A stretch of 24,177 bases of DNA from FEN-1297 sp046704565 (GCA_046704565.1 JBJKRP010000135.1:1-24177); one strand, 5' to 3'. Counted from the first letter of the stretch, positions 15,281-23,700 are shown. The notes: generated by a model not told the origin, from the letters alone. Numbers and translations: made by a program.

Positions 15281-16186
15281 TTACATAAAATCATATGACA
15301 TAGATATTTGTTCCAGCATGTAAGAAGCCTTTTGAGGATAGATAGCATATTGAAGATTAAAGCCCTCAATATGAATACCAATGCCGTATCGAGGCTCGCT
15401 TACATCCGGACCGGAAACAAAACCGAGACTTAGACTTACAACCTTAACAGGTATCACTTCAATACCTGCTTTATAAAACAATCCTTTCTCGCCGAAGACT
15501 TTTTCGTTAGCAAATGAAATGAATAGGAATTTTCTCCTTAAGGAAGAAGAGGACGGATAACTCATAGTTGCGCCTACTTCAAGTATCTTAGGAGCGTTAG
15601 CCGCAACTGTGCTAACAGCCGAGTCAATTATTGCGTATTGGAGCGTTGAGCCAAGCCCACTGAATACTGCCCCGTAGCTGATATCTTCGGTCGGCGAGTA
15701 ATCAATGCCCATAGAATAAAATGATGCCCATTGCATCGAATAATTTGTTCTTCCCTGCATAATATCTCCCGATACGCCAATGGAAAATGTAGGCGTAATT
15801 GCCGTAGCAAAAGTCATATGATAACCAATTTCCATTATATGCTGACTGGGATAATCACTAAGCGGGCGCAGGTATCCAAGATGAAAGACATTGAAACCTA
15901 AGGCTAACATTTGAGTCCCGTTCTGTAAGACCGGGAATGCAAGATTCTCGTACATTCCCAAATTATCTTTTGTCTCCGAATGATTTAATACAATAGAAGA
16001 GCCGGATAAAAAAATTACCGAAGCAGGGTTTTCGTACATGCTGCTAATGTTATAAGAACCGGAAATATCCGCATTGCCAATGGAAGCTTCACGTGCATCC
16101 GCAGGCGGGGGTATAATTATACTTTGCCCCATGACCAAGTAACTCAGCAGTATAACAAACACAATTACTAAAAATGTCTTGAGCAT
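15281..16186 (-). CDS. PorV/FadL-like outer-membrane beta-barrel protein
   Basis: A 301-residue protein with a signal peptide (about 1-20, cleaved near VMG-Q) and a mature part made of alternating amphipathic strands ending in a C-terminal aromatic strand (SMSYDFM), typical of an outer-membrane barrel. The mature N-terminus PADAREASIGNADISG followed by YENPAS matches the PDAR-xxxG...NPA pattern of the PorV/UPF0164/FadL-like group in Bacteroidota. PorV and PorQ work in T9SS cargo handling at the outer membrane. It starts 9 bp after the Wza-like gene and precedes the WecA fusion by 55 bp, so a role in polymer export or cargo attachment is plausible. True PorV is usually longer, so the specific function is not assigned. 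Confidence 0.72.
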   Translation of the reverse strand: MLKTFLVIVFVILLSYLVMGQSIIIPPPADAREASIGNADISGSYNISSMYENPASVIFLSGSSIVLNHSETKDNLGMYENLAFPVLQNGTQMLALGFNVFHLGYLRPLSDYPSQHIMEIGYHMTFATAITPTFSIGVSGDIMQGRTNYSMQWASFYSMGIDYSPTEDISYGAVFSGLGSTLQYAIIDSAVSTVAANAPKILEVGATMSYPSSSSLRRKFLFISFANEKVFGEKGLFYKAGIEVIPVKVVSLSLGFVSGPDVSEPRYGIGIHIEGFNLQYAIYPQKASYMLEQISMSYDFM

Positions 16187-16195
16187 GTTCTGCTT

Positions 16196-17044
16196 TCAAT
16201 ATAAAATTCTAAAAAAACCGAAAAGAAGAAGGACATCTTCAGCATAATGAGATACGTCTCTCATTATGTTTTCTTCTTTAGGTATGAATACTACATCGCC
16301 CGGTTTTACATTTGGAACTGACTGCATGTCGCCGTTCTGGAGGTAGCGGGTTAAGTCAACCTCTTCTACGTTATTATAACTGCCTTTCCTGAATATTTTT
16401 ACATGCTGCATATCTGCATCTGTCGATGGACCTCCGGCGGCTGCAATAATTTCAACAAGCGGCTCTTGGGAAAGAATCGGATAGTTATCCTGCTTATTTA
16501 CTGCGCCCATCACGCTTACGCGCTCATTCATGGCAATGTGGGAAATTGTTATTTGCGGATCACCTTTAACATACTCTGAAAGTCTTTCTTTAACTGACTT
16601 TGAAAATTCATCCTTGCTTAGACCTGCAGCCATTACCTCGCCGACAAGAGGTATGGTAACAGTCCCGAATTCCTTTACCGTAGTCGTAGTGTTGAATTCG
16701 GGGTAACCCCAAACCATAATTTGAATCTGATCTCCGGGATGGATAATGTCTTTGGCGGCGGATGTATTAACGTTCAATGTGCCTTCGTTCGATTTTGAAA
16801 TTTGCCTCTCGCTATTATTATATGATACATTGTCTAAGTCATTACTTCTGCTGATTGGCGGATCAGAGCTGCAGCCTGTTAACAGGAAAAGGGAAAATAA
16901 TAGAATTATAATCATGGGGAAGACACCCGATGACAAGACGTTGAGCGACGTCTTTAAAACTTGAATCAGTCTATATAACGATCGTTCAAGATGGATCCAC
17001 GTTGGCTTTTTCTTATTTACCAGTAGCAAGATTTTTGCTTTCAT
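16196..17044 (-). CDS. Wza-like polysaccharide export lipoprotein (Poly_export plus SLBB)
   Basis: A 282-residue outer-membrane polysaccharide export protein. A lipobox LLTGC puts the acylated Cys at residue 58 after a hydrophobic stretch (44-57). The Poly_export domain covers about 98-172 (HPGDQIQIMVWGYPEF, VTIPLVGEV), an SLBB domain about 174-255 (VSVMGAVNKQDNYPI, AAAGGP, VKPGDVVFIP), and a hydrophobic C-terminal segment (269-282) could be the outer-membrane helix. It is the partner of the Wzz/GumC-like protein encoded divergently. The start is doubtful: the frame opens at 17044, giving an unusually long 43-residue charged leader, whereas the ATG at 16915 gives an ordinary-length protein but a signal with no basic residues. 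Neither has a clear ribosome-binding site. It heads the minus-strand operon. Confidence 0.92.
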   Translation of the reverse strand: MKAKILLLVNKKKPTWIHLERSLYRLIQVLKTSLNVLSSGVFPMIIILLFSLFLLTGCSSDPPISRSNDLDNVSYNNSERQISKSNEGTLNVNTSAAKDIIHPGDQIQIMVWGYPEFNTTTTVKEFGTVTIPLVGEVMAAGLSKDEFSKSVKERLSEYVKGDPQITISHIAMNERVSVMGAVNKQDNYPILSQEPLVEIIAAAGGPSTDADMQHVKIFRKGSYNNVEEVDLTRYLQNGDMQSVPNVKPGDVVFIPKEENIMRDVSHYAEDVLLLFGFFRILY

Positions 17045-17235
17045 GTTAAATCTTTTTTATCAAAAAACATTTAATGATTTTTACTTATTTATCATGAAGA
17101 TTCAATTATGGTGCCATTGAAAAAAGCTTGCTAAAGGAACGTCTTTTAATTTTGTAGACCGGCAAAACTTTTTTTACGTTTCTTATCAGCACAATTACCG
17201 GGTAAACAGCCAATCGAAAGAGAATTCCTGAATAG

Positions 17236-17282
17236 TTAGTACACAACTTCGCCGCTATTAAAGTGGAGAAGTTACACACTAA
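17236..17282. repeat. 47-bp interrupted inverted repeat (candidate operator or RNA hairpin)
   Basis: The outer arms TTAGT (17236-17240) and ACTAA (17278-17282) pair. They enclose matching ACAC spacers and an inner hairpin whose arms are AACTTCGCCGCT (17245-17256) and AGTGGAGAAGTT (17262-17273), 12 positions with one G/A mismatch and one G/T, around a five-base ATTAA loop. No T tract follows on either strand, so a terminator is unlikely. The location in the divergent region suggests a regulator-binding site or a leader structure. Confidence 0.65.
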
Positions 17283-17318
17283 GAAAATAGTTGTACATAA
17301 AGAACAATCTTTTCTTAG
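17279..17318. repeat. 40-bp inverted repeat overlapping the first dyad
   Basis: Perfect 9-bp arms CTAAGAAAA (17279-17287) and TTTTCTTAG (17310-17318) enclose a further TTGT/ACAA pair (17291-17294 with 17304-17307). The left arm shares CTAA with the right outer arm of the preceding dyad, so in single-stranded form the two outer stems would exclude each other. Confidence 0.6.
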
Positions 17319-17368
17319 CTTTAATTCGCAAATCACCTATATAACAAATTCTGAACTTAGAATATTAT

Positions 17369-17384
17369 TGGCATATCATTTGAG
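17369..17384 (+). promoter_or_regulatory. Sigma-54-like promoter element upstream of the Wzz/GumC-like gene
   Basis: TGGCATATCATTTGAG has the -24 GG and the -12 G at the correct 10-bp separation for the sigma-54 consensus TGGCAC-N5-TTGCW, with one departure: A instead of C at -12. It would place the transcription start near 17395, 24 nt before the ATG at 17419. The inverted repeats 80-155 bp further upstream are where an enhancer-binding protein would sit. Confidence 0.3.
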
Positions 17385-17418
17385 TTTCCAGTAATTCAAT
17401 AACAAACCGGAATAAAAA

Positions 17419-18768
17419 ATGAAATATCCGCAGTTCACAGTAGATGAAATTCTAACAGTGCTAAGAAGAAGAAAAAAGATTTTTTTTATCCCTTTAATTA
17501 TTATCAGTATTACATGCATATCGGCGGCGTTTCTTTTGCCGCAGAAATACAAATCGTCGATTACAATCCTTGCACAGAAAAACGAGGTGCTTAATCCATT
17601 AATAAGCTATACAATGGCGGTCGAGACGGTTTCAGACAACCGGCTGAAGGACTTTAATGAAATAGTGTACAGCAGACCCGTAATAGAAGCATTAATCGAC
17701 AGTATCGGATTAAAGAGTACGGCAGTTACAAATGTTCAAAAAGAAAAATTGATCAAGAGTATTACAAAGGATATTGTCACCGATCTCCGGGAATCCGATT
17801 CTTATACGATCAATTTCTTTGATACGTCGCCGGCACGCGCTCAAAAAGCGGCAAGAGTGCTCTCAGAACTTTTTATAAAGATAAGATTAAAAGTAAACAA
17901 CAGGAGGAATGAATTAGCTGTGGAATTTTTTGAGAATAAACTAAATGAGCTTAGAGATAAGTTTGAACAAAGTCAGCAAAAGTATATGTCGACGGTGGAG
18001 CAGCAGGTAAATGAACTTCCCATTGGAGACCATGCAATCTATTCTCAAATAGATGATTATAATTCGGAGATAGGTACGCTTGACGATAAAATTAAAAATG
18101 AACAGAGTGCACTGGATATGCTCAGGTCCATGTCGGGAAACTTTTCCAGGGAAAGTAATATTAAGAATCTATATAACGTTACCTTGCTGAATGTACCGGA
18201 TGCAGGAGACCTTCTGAATTTATTAAAAAAATATGATGATCTGTCACAGAAATATACTTCTAACTTTCCGGAGCTTAAGAACATAGCCGACCAGAACCCG
18301 CCGTTAATTAATAGAATGAAACAGGCTCTGGAATCGGATTTATCCGATATGCAGAATAAAGCATTTAAGCTTGAGAAGGAAAGGAATAGCTCACTTGCAA
18401 CAATTCGTAGTGCGACCATACAACAAAATGAGAATCAGGATGTGAGGTCTACTTATGGTGTCTACAGCAAGTTATATGACGACATGAAAGTAAAATTGGA
18501 ACAGGCAAAAACAACACGCGATTTAGGAGAAAAGGGAGGGCAGCAGTTTGTTGTAATCGACCCGCCGCAGTTGCCTACAAGCCCGGCAAAGCCAAACAAA
18601 CCTCTCTTTATCGGCGGCGGCATTGGTTTAGGATTGTTTGCAGGGTTTCTTGCAGCCGGGCTTTCCGAATTGTTCGATTCAAGAATCAGAACGAATAGAG
18701 ACGTAGAAATATTTGACAAACCGGTGCTGGCTTATTTACCGGCATCGTCTTCCAATAACGAAATTTAA
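17419..18768 (+). CDS. Wzz/GumC-family polysaccharide co-polymerase (chain-length determinant)
   Basis: A 449-residue inner-membrane protein with the class topology: cytoplasmic N-terminus (TVDEILTVLRRRKK), first membrane helix (about 21-40), large periplasmic alpha/coiled-coil domain (about 150-385, with long heptad-like stretches such as 163-195), a Pro-rich PxxPxxPNKP motif before the second helix (PTSPAKPNKP ending at about 395), a Gly-rich second helix (396-415) and a short cytoplasmic tail (SELFDSRIRT onward). Such proteins set chain length and link the polymerase to the Wza-type exporter, here the divergent gene. The cytoplasmic kinase domain of Wzc is not fused; it is provided by the next gene 12 bp downstream. 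It is the first gene of the plus-strand operon. Confidence 0.93.
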   Translation: MKYPQFTVDEILTVLRRRKKIFFIPLIIISITCISAAFLLPQKYKSSITILAQKNEVLNPLISYTMAVETVSDNRLKDFNEIVYSRPVIEALIDSIGLKSTAVTNVQKEKLIKSITKDIVTDLRESDSYTINFFDTSPARAQKAARVLSELFIKIRLKVNNRRNELAVEFFENKLNELRDKFEQSQQKYMSTVEQQVNELPIGDHAIYSQIDDYNSEIGTLDDKIKNEQSALDMLRSMSGNFSRESNIKNLYNVTLLNVPDAGDLLNLLKKYDDLSQKYTSNFPELKNIADQNPPLINRMKQALESDLSDMQNKAFKLEKERNSSLATIRSATIQQNENQDVRSTYGVYSKLYDDMKVKLEQAKTTRDLGEKGGQQFVVIDPPQLPTSPAKPNKPLFIGGGIGLGLFAGFLAAGLSELFDSRIRTNRDVEIFDKPVLAYLPASSSNNEI

Positions 18769-18780
18769 ATTGAGGCTATT

Positions 18781-19551
18781 ATGAATGATCATATTTTAGA
18801 TTCTGTTTTTGCAAGGAAGGATAAAAGCAAAGCCGCTGATGAACAGCTCCTGAAAAAAACAAGCCCGGCTGCGAACCCGGAGAGAAAAGATATTGACAAG
18901 CTTAATGTTTACAGAAAACCCGTTATTGTTAACTCGAAACCCGGCAATTATGTGGATAAGAATTTTGTCTCCTATAATCTTTATAACAGCTTCAACTATT
19001 CCTTTTTCATTCCGGAAGGTCATGAGCGGGTTAAATGCGCTCTTGGTGTTACCAGCGCCAACAGAGGAGAAGGTAAGACAACGACCGCATGCAGCTTGGC
19101 AACAGCAATATCTATCGGCACTAACCGAAAGACAATTATTATAGATTTCAATTTAAATAAGCCGCGGTTAAATGAAATTTTTGGAATAGCACCGAAACCC
19201 GGTCTTACAGACGCTTTGCAGAATGAAGAAATTTATATAAGCCGCACACAGATCGAAAATCTTTACGTTATTCCGGCAGGAGGAAGAAACGGTATTTCAG
19301 TTTACAAGCTGGCTAACTTCCCTAAGATTATAAAGTCATTATTGCATGAATTTGAATTCATAATTGTCGACATGCCTTCTCTTGATGCGAAAAACTTCCC
19401 GACAATAATTGCTAACCAACTAAACGGACTTATAGTTGTTGCGGAGGTTAGAAAAACCAAACGCCGGGATATTGAAAGACTGTTCCGCCAGGTTCACGAA
19501 AGAAACGTAATCGGCTTTGTTCTGAACAAGGTAAATGAAGACGATTTCTAA
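18781..19551 (+). CDS. CpsD/CapB-like P-loop ATPase without tyrosine tail
   Basis: A 256-residue cytoplasmic ATPase of the bacterial tyrosine-kinase (BY-kinase)/MinD-like family that normally partners a Wzz/CapA protein, encoded 12 bp upstream. Walker A is SANRGEGKTTT (92-102, K99), Walker A' is TIIIDFNLNKP (118-128) and Walker B is FIIVDMPS (193-200). Two features are odd. The second acidic residue of the A' motif, usually DxD, is Asn124. The C-terminus (VNEDDF) has no Tyr cluster, so classical autophosphorylation is not expected. An 80-residue N-terminal extension of low complexity precedes the ATPase core. It probably regulates polymerisation by ATP-dependent assembly with the Wzz-like protein rather than by tyrosine phosphorylation; this is inference. 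Confidence 0.9.
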   Translation: MNDHILDSVFARKDKSKAADEQLLKKTSPAANPERKDIDKLNVYRKPVIVNSKPGNYVDKNFVSYNLYNSFNYSFFIPEGHERVKCALGVTSANRGEGKTTTACSLATAISIGTNRKTIIIDFNLNKPRLNEIFGIAPKPGLTDALQNEEIYISRTQIENLYVIPAGGRNGISVYKLANFPKIIKSLLHEFEFIIVDMPSLDAKNFPTIIANQLNGLIVVAEVRKTKRRDIERLFRQVHERNVIGFVLNKVNEDDF

Positions 19552-19572
19552 AAAGATTAGGCGTATAAAGTA

Positions 19573-19737
19573 ATGGAAATTCTTTTTGTTCTAATTGTAT
19601 TAATGCTGTTGTCAGTTACTGCTGGCAAATTAAAATTTAAATCATATACAACTAAAATATTGATATCGGCTATTGCAGCCTTTTTACAGACAGCATTAGT
19701 GGTTTATTTAATGTTAACTATGAAATTCCCTTTGTAA
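19573..19737 (+). CDS. Small two-helix membrane protein (54 residues)
   Basis: An ATG at 19573 opens 54 codons that end in TAA at 19735-19737, and the last A of that stop is the first base of the polymerase ATG (TAATG), a typical translational-coupling overlap. The product has two hydrophobic segments (about 2-17, ILFVLIVLMLLSVTAG; and about 29-49, ILISAIAAFLQTALVVYLML) joined by a short basic loop (KLKFKSYTTK). AGG lies about 12 nt upstream of the ATG, 21 bp after the ATPase stop. I do not recognise the family. Its position between the ATPase and the polymerase suggests a helper subunit of the polymerisation complex. Confidence 0.7.
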   Translation: MEILFVLIVLMLLSVTAGKLKFKSYTTKILISAIAAFLQTALVVYLMLTMKFPL

Positions 19738-21293
19738 TGAGCTTTATGTACACAACAAATGATGCAAAAACATACAGCGCGGCTGGTAATTTTTTTTCGA
19801 AGCAAGGATACGAAAGGATAACCGTAAATATTCTTGTCGTGCTTATCTCGCTTTTAATAAGCGTTATTATGCTCAGCACAAACGGAAATATTTACGCTGC
19901 TTTTGGTTTGATTGCTGCAATTCTGATATTGATGGTAACACTCTACCGTGTTGATTGGGGCTTTTTTGTCTTCATTAGTTTTGTCCTTGCCTGCGACCAA
20001 TTTCATATACCGCATGCCGACCCTATAACTTACAGGCTTGACTATTTTAAGAATCTAAAAGAAATTTCATATTTACCTCACTTCTCAGCGGGCGTTATGA
20101 ACCCGGTTGAACTGCAGCTATTACTAATGCTTTTAGCCTGGTTCATTGCAATAAGTGTTAGGAAGCAGACGAAAATTCAGCATATACAGGTATGGGGACT
20201 TGGACTGGTTTTTTTTGTTTCGCTCATTGCTTCTCTGTTACATGGCTTGGGAACAGGCGGCAAGTTCCTGGTATCGTTGTGGGAATTGAGAGCGCTCTTT
20301 TATTTCGGCTTTTTATATTTTTTTGTCCCCCAGGTTATTCAAACTAAAGAACAAATTACAACGTTATTCTGGGTGTTTATTGTCTTTATTTCTTTTAAGG
20401 CACTACAAGGTGCATTACGATTTATTTTACTCGGACTAAGCTTTAGAGGACGGGAAACCCTGACAAACCATGAGGACCCCGTATTCATCACTCTCCTTAT
20501 AATATTTTTATTAAGCTTAATTATCCTGGATTGCAAGCATAAGCAGAGGAATGTATTATTTGGTCTTTTTGCGCTGCTTGTTCTGGGATTTTTTGCAGGT
20601 CAAAGAAGAGCTGCTTATGCAGGTCTCTTTATCTCATTCTTCGCATTTGTCATCCTATTAAATAAAAATGAGAAGTTGATTTTATTTAAAGCCGCAATAC
20701 CGTTCATAATTTTCGGTGCCGTATACTCGGCTGTATTCTGGAACAGCAGCAGTAAGTTAGCCTCGCCTGTTGAGCTTATTAAGTCCGGCTTAACAACGAA
20801 CAAAAAAGAGGATGGAGAGCGCTATCTTTCCAACCTCTACCGGAAATTCGAGAGATATGATTTAGCCGCAACATATAGAACAGTCCCGGTGACGGGATTG
20901 GGCTTCGGTAAAGAGTACGAACTGCCTATTCCGCTTCCAGATATTGCTTTCCCTTTAAGAGATTATATACCGCACGATGAGATTCTGTGGATATTAGTTA
21001 AGACAGGCGCAGTAGGATTTTTTATTTTCTGGTTTTTCTTCGATTCGCTTATAATTTATGCCTCCGCACTTTCAAAAAAATTACATGATCCTTACCTGAG
21101 ATCCGTCTGTTTCGTTATAGTTATCGCGGTAATAAATCAAATGGTTGTTTCTTACTTCGATCTACAGCTTACATACTATAGAGACATGATTATTTTAGGT
21201 ACTCTGTGCGGACTGCTGCCTTCATTAAAATCAATAGACAAAGAGTTAAAGGATAGACAAACTGCCGAAGAAGAATCAGTAAGTGCAGCCTGA
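19737..21293 (+). CDS. Wzy/O-antigen-ligase-like polysaccharide polymerase
   Basis: A 518-residue integral membrane protein with ten or more hydrophobic helices, a hydrophilic periplasmic loop (about 336-415) and a short charged tail. The Wzy_C/WaaL-type features are in that region: GQRRAAYAG (288-296), the loop RTVPVTGLGFGKE (380-392), and IPHDEILWILVKTGAVGF (411-428), equivalent to the HN-xx-L...tGxxGl motif. It should join lipid-linked repeat units in the periplasm. Ligase and polymerase members cannot be told apart by sequence alone, but the Wzz and Wzx neighbours favour a polymerase. Its ATG overlaps the stop of the 54-residue membrane protein by one base. Confidence 0.88.
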   Translation: MSFMYTTNDAKTYSAAGNFFSKQGYERITVNILVVLISLLISVIMLSTNGNIYAAFGLIAAILILMVTLYRVDWGFFVFISFVLACDQFHIPHADPITYRLDYFKNLKEISYLPHFSAGVMNPVELQLLLMLLAWFIAISVRKQTKIQHIQVWGLGLVFFVSLIASLLHGLGTGGKFLVSLWELRALFYFGFLYFFVPQVIQTKEQITTLFWVFIVFISFKALQGALRFILLGLSFRGRETLTNHEDPVFITLLIIFLLSLIILDCKHKQRNVLFGLFALLVLGFFAGQRRAAYAGLFISFFAFVILLNKNEKLILFKAAIPFIIFGAVYSAVFWNSSSKLASPVELIKSGLTTNKKEDGERYLSNLYRKFERYDLAATYRTVPVTGLGFGKEYELPIPLPDIAFPLRDYIPHDEILWILVKTGAVGFFIFWFFFDSLIIYASALSKKLHDPYLRSVCFVIVIAVINQMVVSYFDLQLTYYRDMIILGTLCGLLPSLKSIDKELKDRQTAEEESVSAA

Positions 21294-21377
21294 AATGACA
21301 TTAAAGACAAGTAAAAATATTAAATGATGAAAAAAATATTTGAAGAATTAAAATTGCGAAAATGACAGGAGAATAAG

Positions 21378-22193
21378 ATGACTGAGTTATGCAGAACGGA
21401 CTTTAATCTCAAAGATGTCATTAATGACAGCACGCTTCACTTTTTAGGTGTTAGAGTAGATAATGTTTCAAAGGAAACTGCTGTTAATGCAGTAACAAGA
21501 TTTCTTTTCTTCAGAGATAATGCAGGTGCAAAAAAAATATTTTTTACCAACGTACATACGATATGTCTGGCAAGGAAGAATAATAGATTTAAGCAGATAG
21601 TAAATAATGCGGACCTTGCTCTGCCGGACGGAAGCGGTTTAAAAATTGCCGGCAAAGTTTTTTCAAATCCGCTCAAAGAAAATTTAAATGGCACCGATTT
21701 TACTCCTTTGATATTAAAGATTGCAGAGAACAACAACATGAGCGTTTACTTCCTGGGAGGAAAGGAAGATGTAATTAAAGCTTGCGTGTGTGAAGTTAAA
21801 AAAAGATTTCCCTGCGTCAGAATAACAGGCTGTCATTCAGGTTTTTTTAAACAGGCGGAAGTTCCCAATCTTATAAAAAATATTAATGATAGTAAGACTG
21901 ATATCTTGTTTGTAGGTATGGGCTCCCCACTGCAGGAGACTTTTATAAATGATCACTCGAAAGAACTAAATACAGCAGTATGCTTTGCCGTCGGCGGTCT
22001 TTTTGATTTTTTATCCGGCAATAAAAAAAGAGCGCCTAAAATAATAAGGAAGTCAGGGATGGAATGGCTTTTTAGGTTTTTTGAAGACCCTAAAACAAAA
22101 TGGGAAAGGATATTCATTGAGATACCATTCTTCCTGCTTTTAATATTTAAAACGAGGTTGATACCCGATAAACCTAGATTAATGGCTCAATAG
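21378..22193 (+). CDS. WecG/TagA/CpsF-family glycosyltransferase (GT26)
   Basis: A 271-residue GT26 enzyme of usual length. Family motifs are present in order: FFTNVHT (55-61), ALPDGSGL (81-88, D84 at the catalytic Asp position), the NGTDFTP segment (104-110), YFLGGKED (124-131), FVGMGSPLQE (178-187), and the C-terminal block AVGGLFDFLSGNKKRAP...GMEWLFRFFEDP (204-238). The family transfers ManNAc or related HexNAc(A) from a UDP-sugar onto undecaprenyl-PP-GlcNAc, so it would act straight after the WecA-type initiator. A hydrophobic stretch at about 247-257 may help membrane binding. AGGAG lies 7 nt before the ATG. The 84-bp gap upstream holds no other credible gene. Confidence 0.93.
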   Translation: MTELCRTDFNLKDVINDSTLHFLGVRVDNVSKETAVNAVTRFLFFRDNAGAKKIFFTNVHTICLARKNNRFKQIVNNADLALPDGSGLKIAGKVFSNPLKENLNGTDFTPLILKIAENNNMSVYFLGGKEDVIKACVCEVKKRFPCVRITGCHSGFFKQAEVPNLIKNINDSKTDILFVGMGSPLQETFINDHSKELNTAVCFAVGGLFDFLSGNKKRAPKIIRKSGMEWLFRFFEDPKTKWERIFIEIPFFLLLIFKTRLIPDKPRLMAQ

Positions 22194-22197
22194 ACGG

Positions 22198-23700
22198 ATG
22201 CTACATTCAAATATAAAATCAGTTGCAAGGAACACTGCAGTTATGTTAGCCGCCCAGGCAATAACGTGGGCATCGAGCTTTATCCTAATGATGTTCTTAC
22301 CGAAGTATTTGGGAAGTAATGCTTACGGAGAGCTTTATCTCGCGGTTTCTATCGCAACAATGTTTCAGGTGATAATAGAATTCGGGGGGCAGTATCAGAT
22401 CACCAAAGAGGTTTCGCGTGCGCATGAAGACGCGCCCCATGTGCTCGTTAATGCGGCAGTGTCTCGAATCTTACTTTGGGCGCTTTCAATTTTTTTGATG
22501 ATAGAATTTTGCAGGGCCGTTAATTACTCGTGGCAAGTAATTGTTTTAGTGGCTATCCTCGGAACAGCGAAGCTTTGGGAAGGAATTAACAATCTTCTTC
22601 GCAACACATACCAGGGCTTTGAGAAGATGGAATATCCGTCGATAGGCTCGGTTGCCGAGAGAGTTTTCTTAATGATTACTGCCGTAACCTTTTTACTTGC
22701 AGGCTTTGGGCAGATTATGATTGCCTCACTGATGGCAATAAGTACCCTTATCAACTTTTTAATTTCCGCTTCATTTGCAAAGAAGATAATTTCTTTCTTG
22801 CCCAAGATAGATTTTGACAAAGCGAAGTCTTTACTGAAAGCAGGCGTGCCTTATTTTATGTGGTCACTCTTCGCCACAATTTATTACCGGGTAGATGCTA
22901 TAATGCTCTCGTTAATGACAGTTTATTCCGTTGTAGGCTGGTACGGGGCTGCATACAAGCTGTTTGATGTCTTAATGTTCTTTCCGTCTATATTCTCTCA
23001 GGCTTTGTTCCCCGTTCTTACCAAGATAAGCGATTCCGGAAAGAAAAGTCTAACAAATGCCGTTCAAAGAAGCCTGGATGTAATTTTATTTGTCGGTATA
23101 CCGGTTTCGATTTTACTTTTCATGTTTGCCGGACAAATTACTGCCTTCCTTTTCGGGTTAAAGGAATATCAAAACACCATAATTATACTAAAAATATTTT
23201 CTTTAGGTCTGATTTTAGTTTACATAGATTTTGTACTCGGAGGTACTGTCCTGGCAATTGATAAGCAAAAGCTGTGGTCGGTTATTGCAGGAGCTGCAGT
23301 AATACTGAATATCGGCTTAAATTATTTTCTTATTAAATATTTTCAGTCTTTTTCCGGTAACGGCGGAATAGGCGCCGCAATTGCAACGATAATTACGGAA
23401 GCATTTATAATGTGCTCGGCAGTATTAATACTTAGAGGAAAATTGTCAGGCGGAATCAGGTTCAATTTAATCTTTAAGGAAGCGTTCAGCGGCGGCATTA
23501 TGGCAGCAGCGATAGATATGCTGAATGCCGCATCAACAAACTGGATTATAATTGCTGTATCCGGCTTGACTATCTACCTGCTTGTTCTATTTCTATTTTA
23601 TGCGGCTTCAAAGGGCAAGTCAGTCTTTTCTTTTGAGCATGCAGCATCAATTAAGAGTTACGTAAACGAAATCCTCTTTAAAGGAGAAGCAAAAGCATGA
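22198..23700 (+). CDS. Wzx-type oligosaccharide flippase
   Basis: A 500-residue membrane protein of the polysaccharide-transporter (MOP superfamily) type. Hydrophobic helices span nearly the whole length, and the opening SVARNTAVMLAAQ...LPKYLGSNAYGELYLAVS is typical of Wzx proteins, as is the charged stretch EFGGQYQITKEVSR in the first third. It should translocate the undecaprenyl-PP-linked repeat unit to the periplasmic side for the Wzy-like polymerase. It starts 4 bp after the GT26 stop and its own stop overlaps the next gene (ATGA), so it is in a tight operon. Substrate specificity cannot be deduced. Confidence 0.92.
   Translation: MLHSNIKSVARNTAVMLAAQAITWASSFILMMFLPKYLGSNAYGELYLAVSIATMFQVIIEFGGQYQITKEVSRAHEDAPHVLVNAAVSRILLWALSIFLMIEFCRAVNYSWQVIVLVAILGTAKLWEGINNLLRNTYQGFEKMEYPSIGSVAERVFLMITAVTFLLAGFGQIMIASLMAISTLINFLISASFAKKIISFLPKIDFDKAKSLLKAGVPYFMWSLFATIYYRVDAIMLSLMTVYSVVGWYGAAYKLFDVLMFFPSIFSQALFPVLTKISDSGKKSLTNAVQRSLDVILFVGIPVSILLFMFAGQITAFLFGLKEYQNTIIILKIFSLGLILVYIDFVLGGTVLAIDKQKLWSVIAGAAVILNIGLNYFLIKYFQSFSGNGGIGAAIATIITEAFIMCSAVLILRGKLSGGIRFNLIFKEAFSGGIMAAAIDMLNAASTNWIIIAVSGLTIYLLVLFLFYAASKGKSVFSFEHAASIKSYVNEILFKGEAKA

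Larger units (their letters stand above)
17045..17418. promoter_or_regulatory. Divergent control region between export and chain-length genes
   Basis: This 374-bp gap separates the two diverging halves of the locus and should hold promoters for both. It contains two long overlapping inverted repeats (17236-17282 and 17279-17318), a sigma-54-like element at 17369-17384 facing the Wzz-like gene, and a TAATTTTG box at 17147-17154 on the plus strand (fits TAnnTTTG). A 76-codon minus-strand frame at 17106-17336 is not protein-like. No clear promoter was found for the Wza-like gene. Confidence 0.7.

Noticed and set aside
17106..17336. 76-codon minus-strand ORF in the divergent region
   Set aside because: Composition is not protein-like, there is no ribosome-binding site, and it covers the inverted repeats and promoter region.
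21324..21365. 13-residue leader-like ORF before the GT26 gene
   Set aside because: No ribosome-binding site and no regulatory codon run or attenuator hairpin after it.
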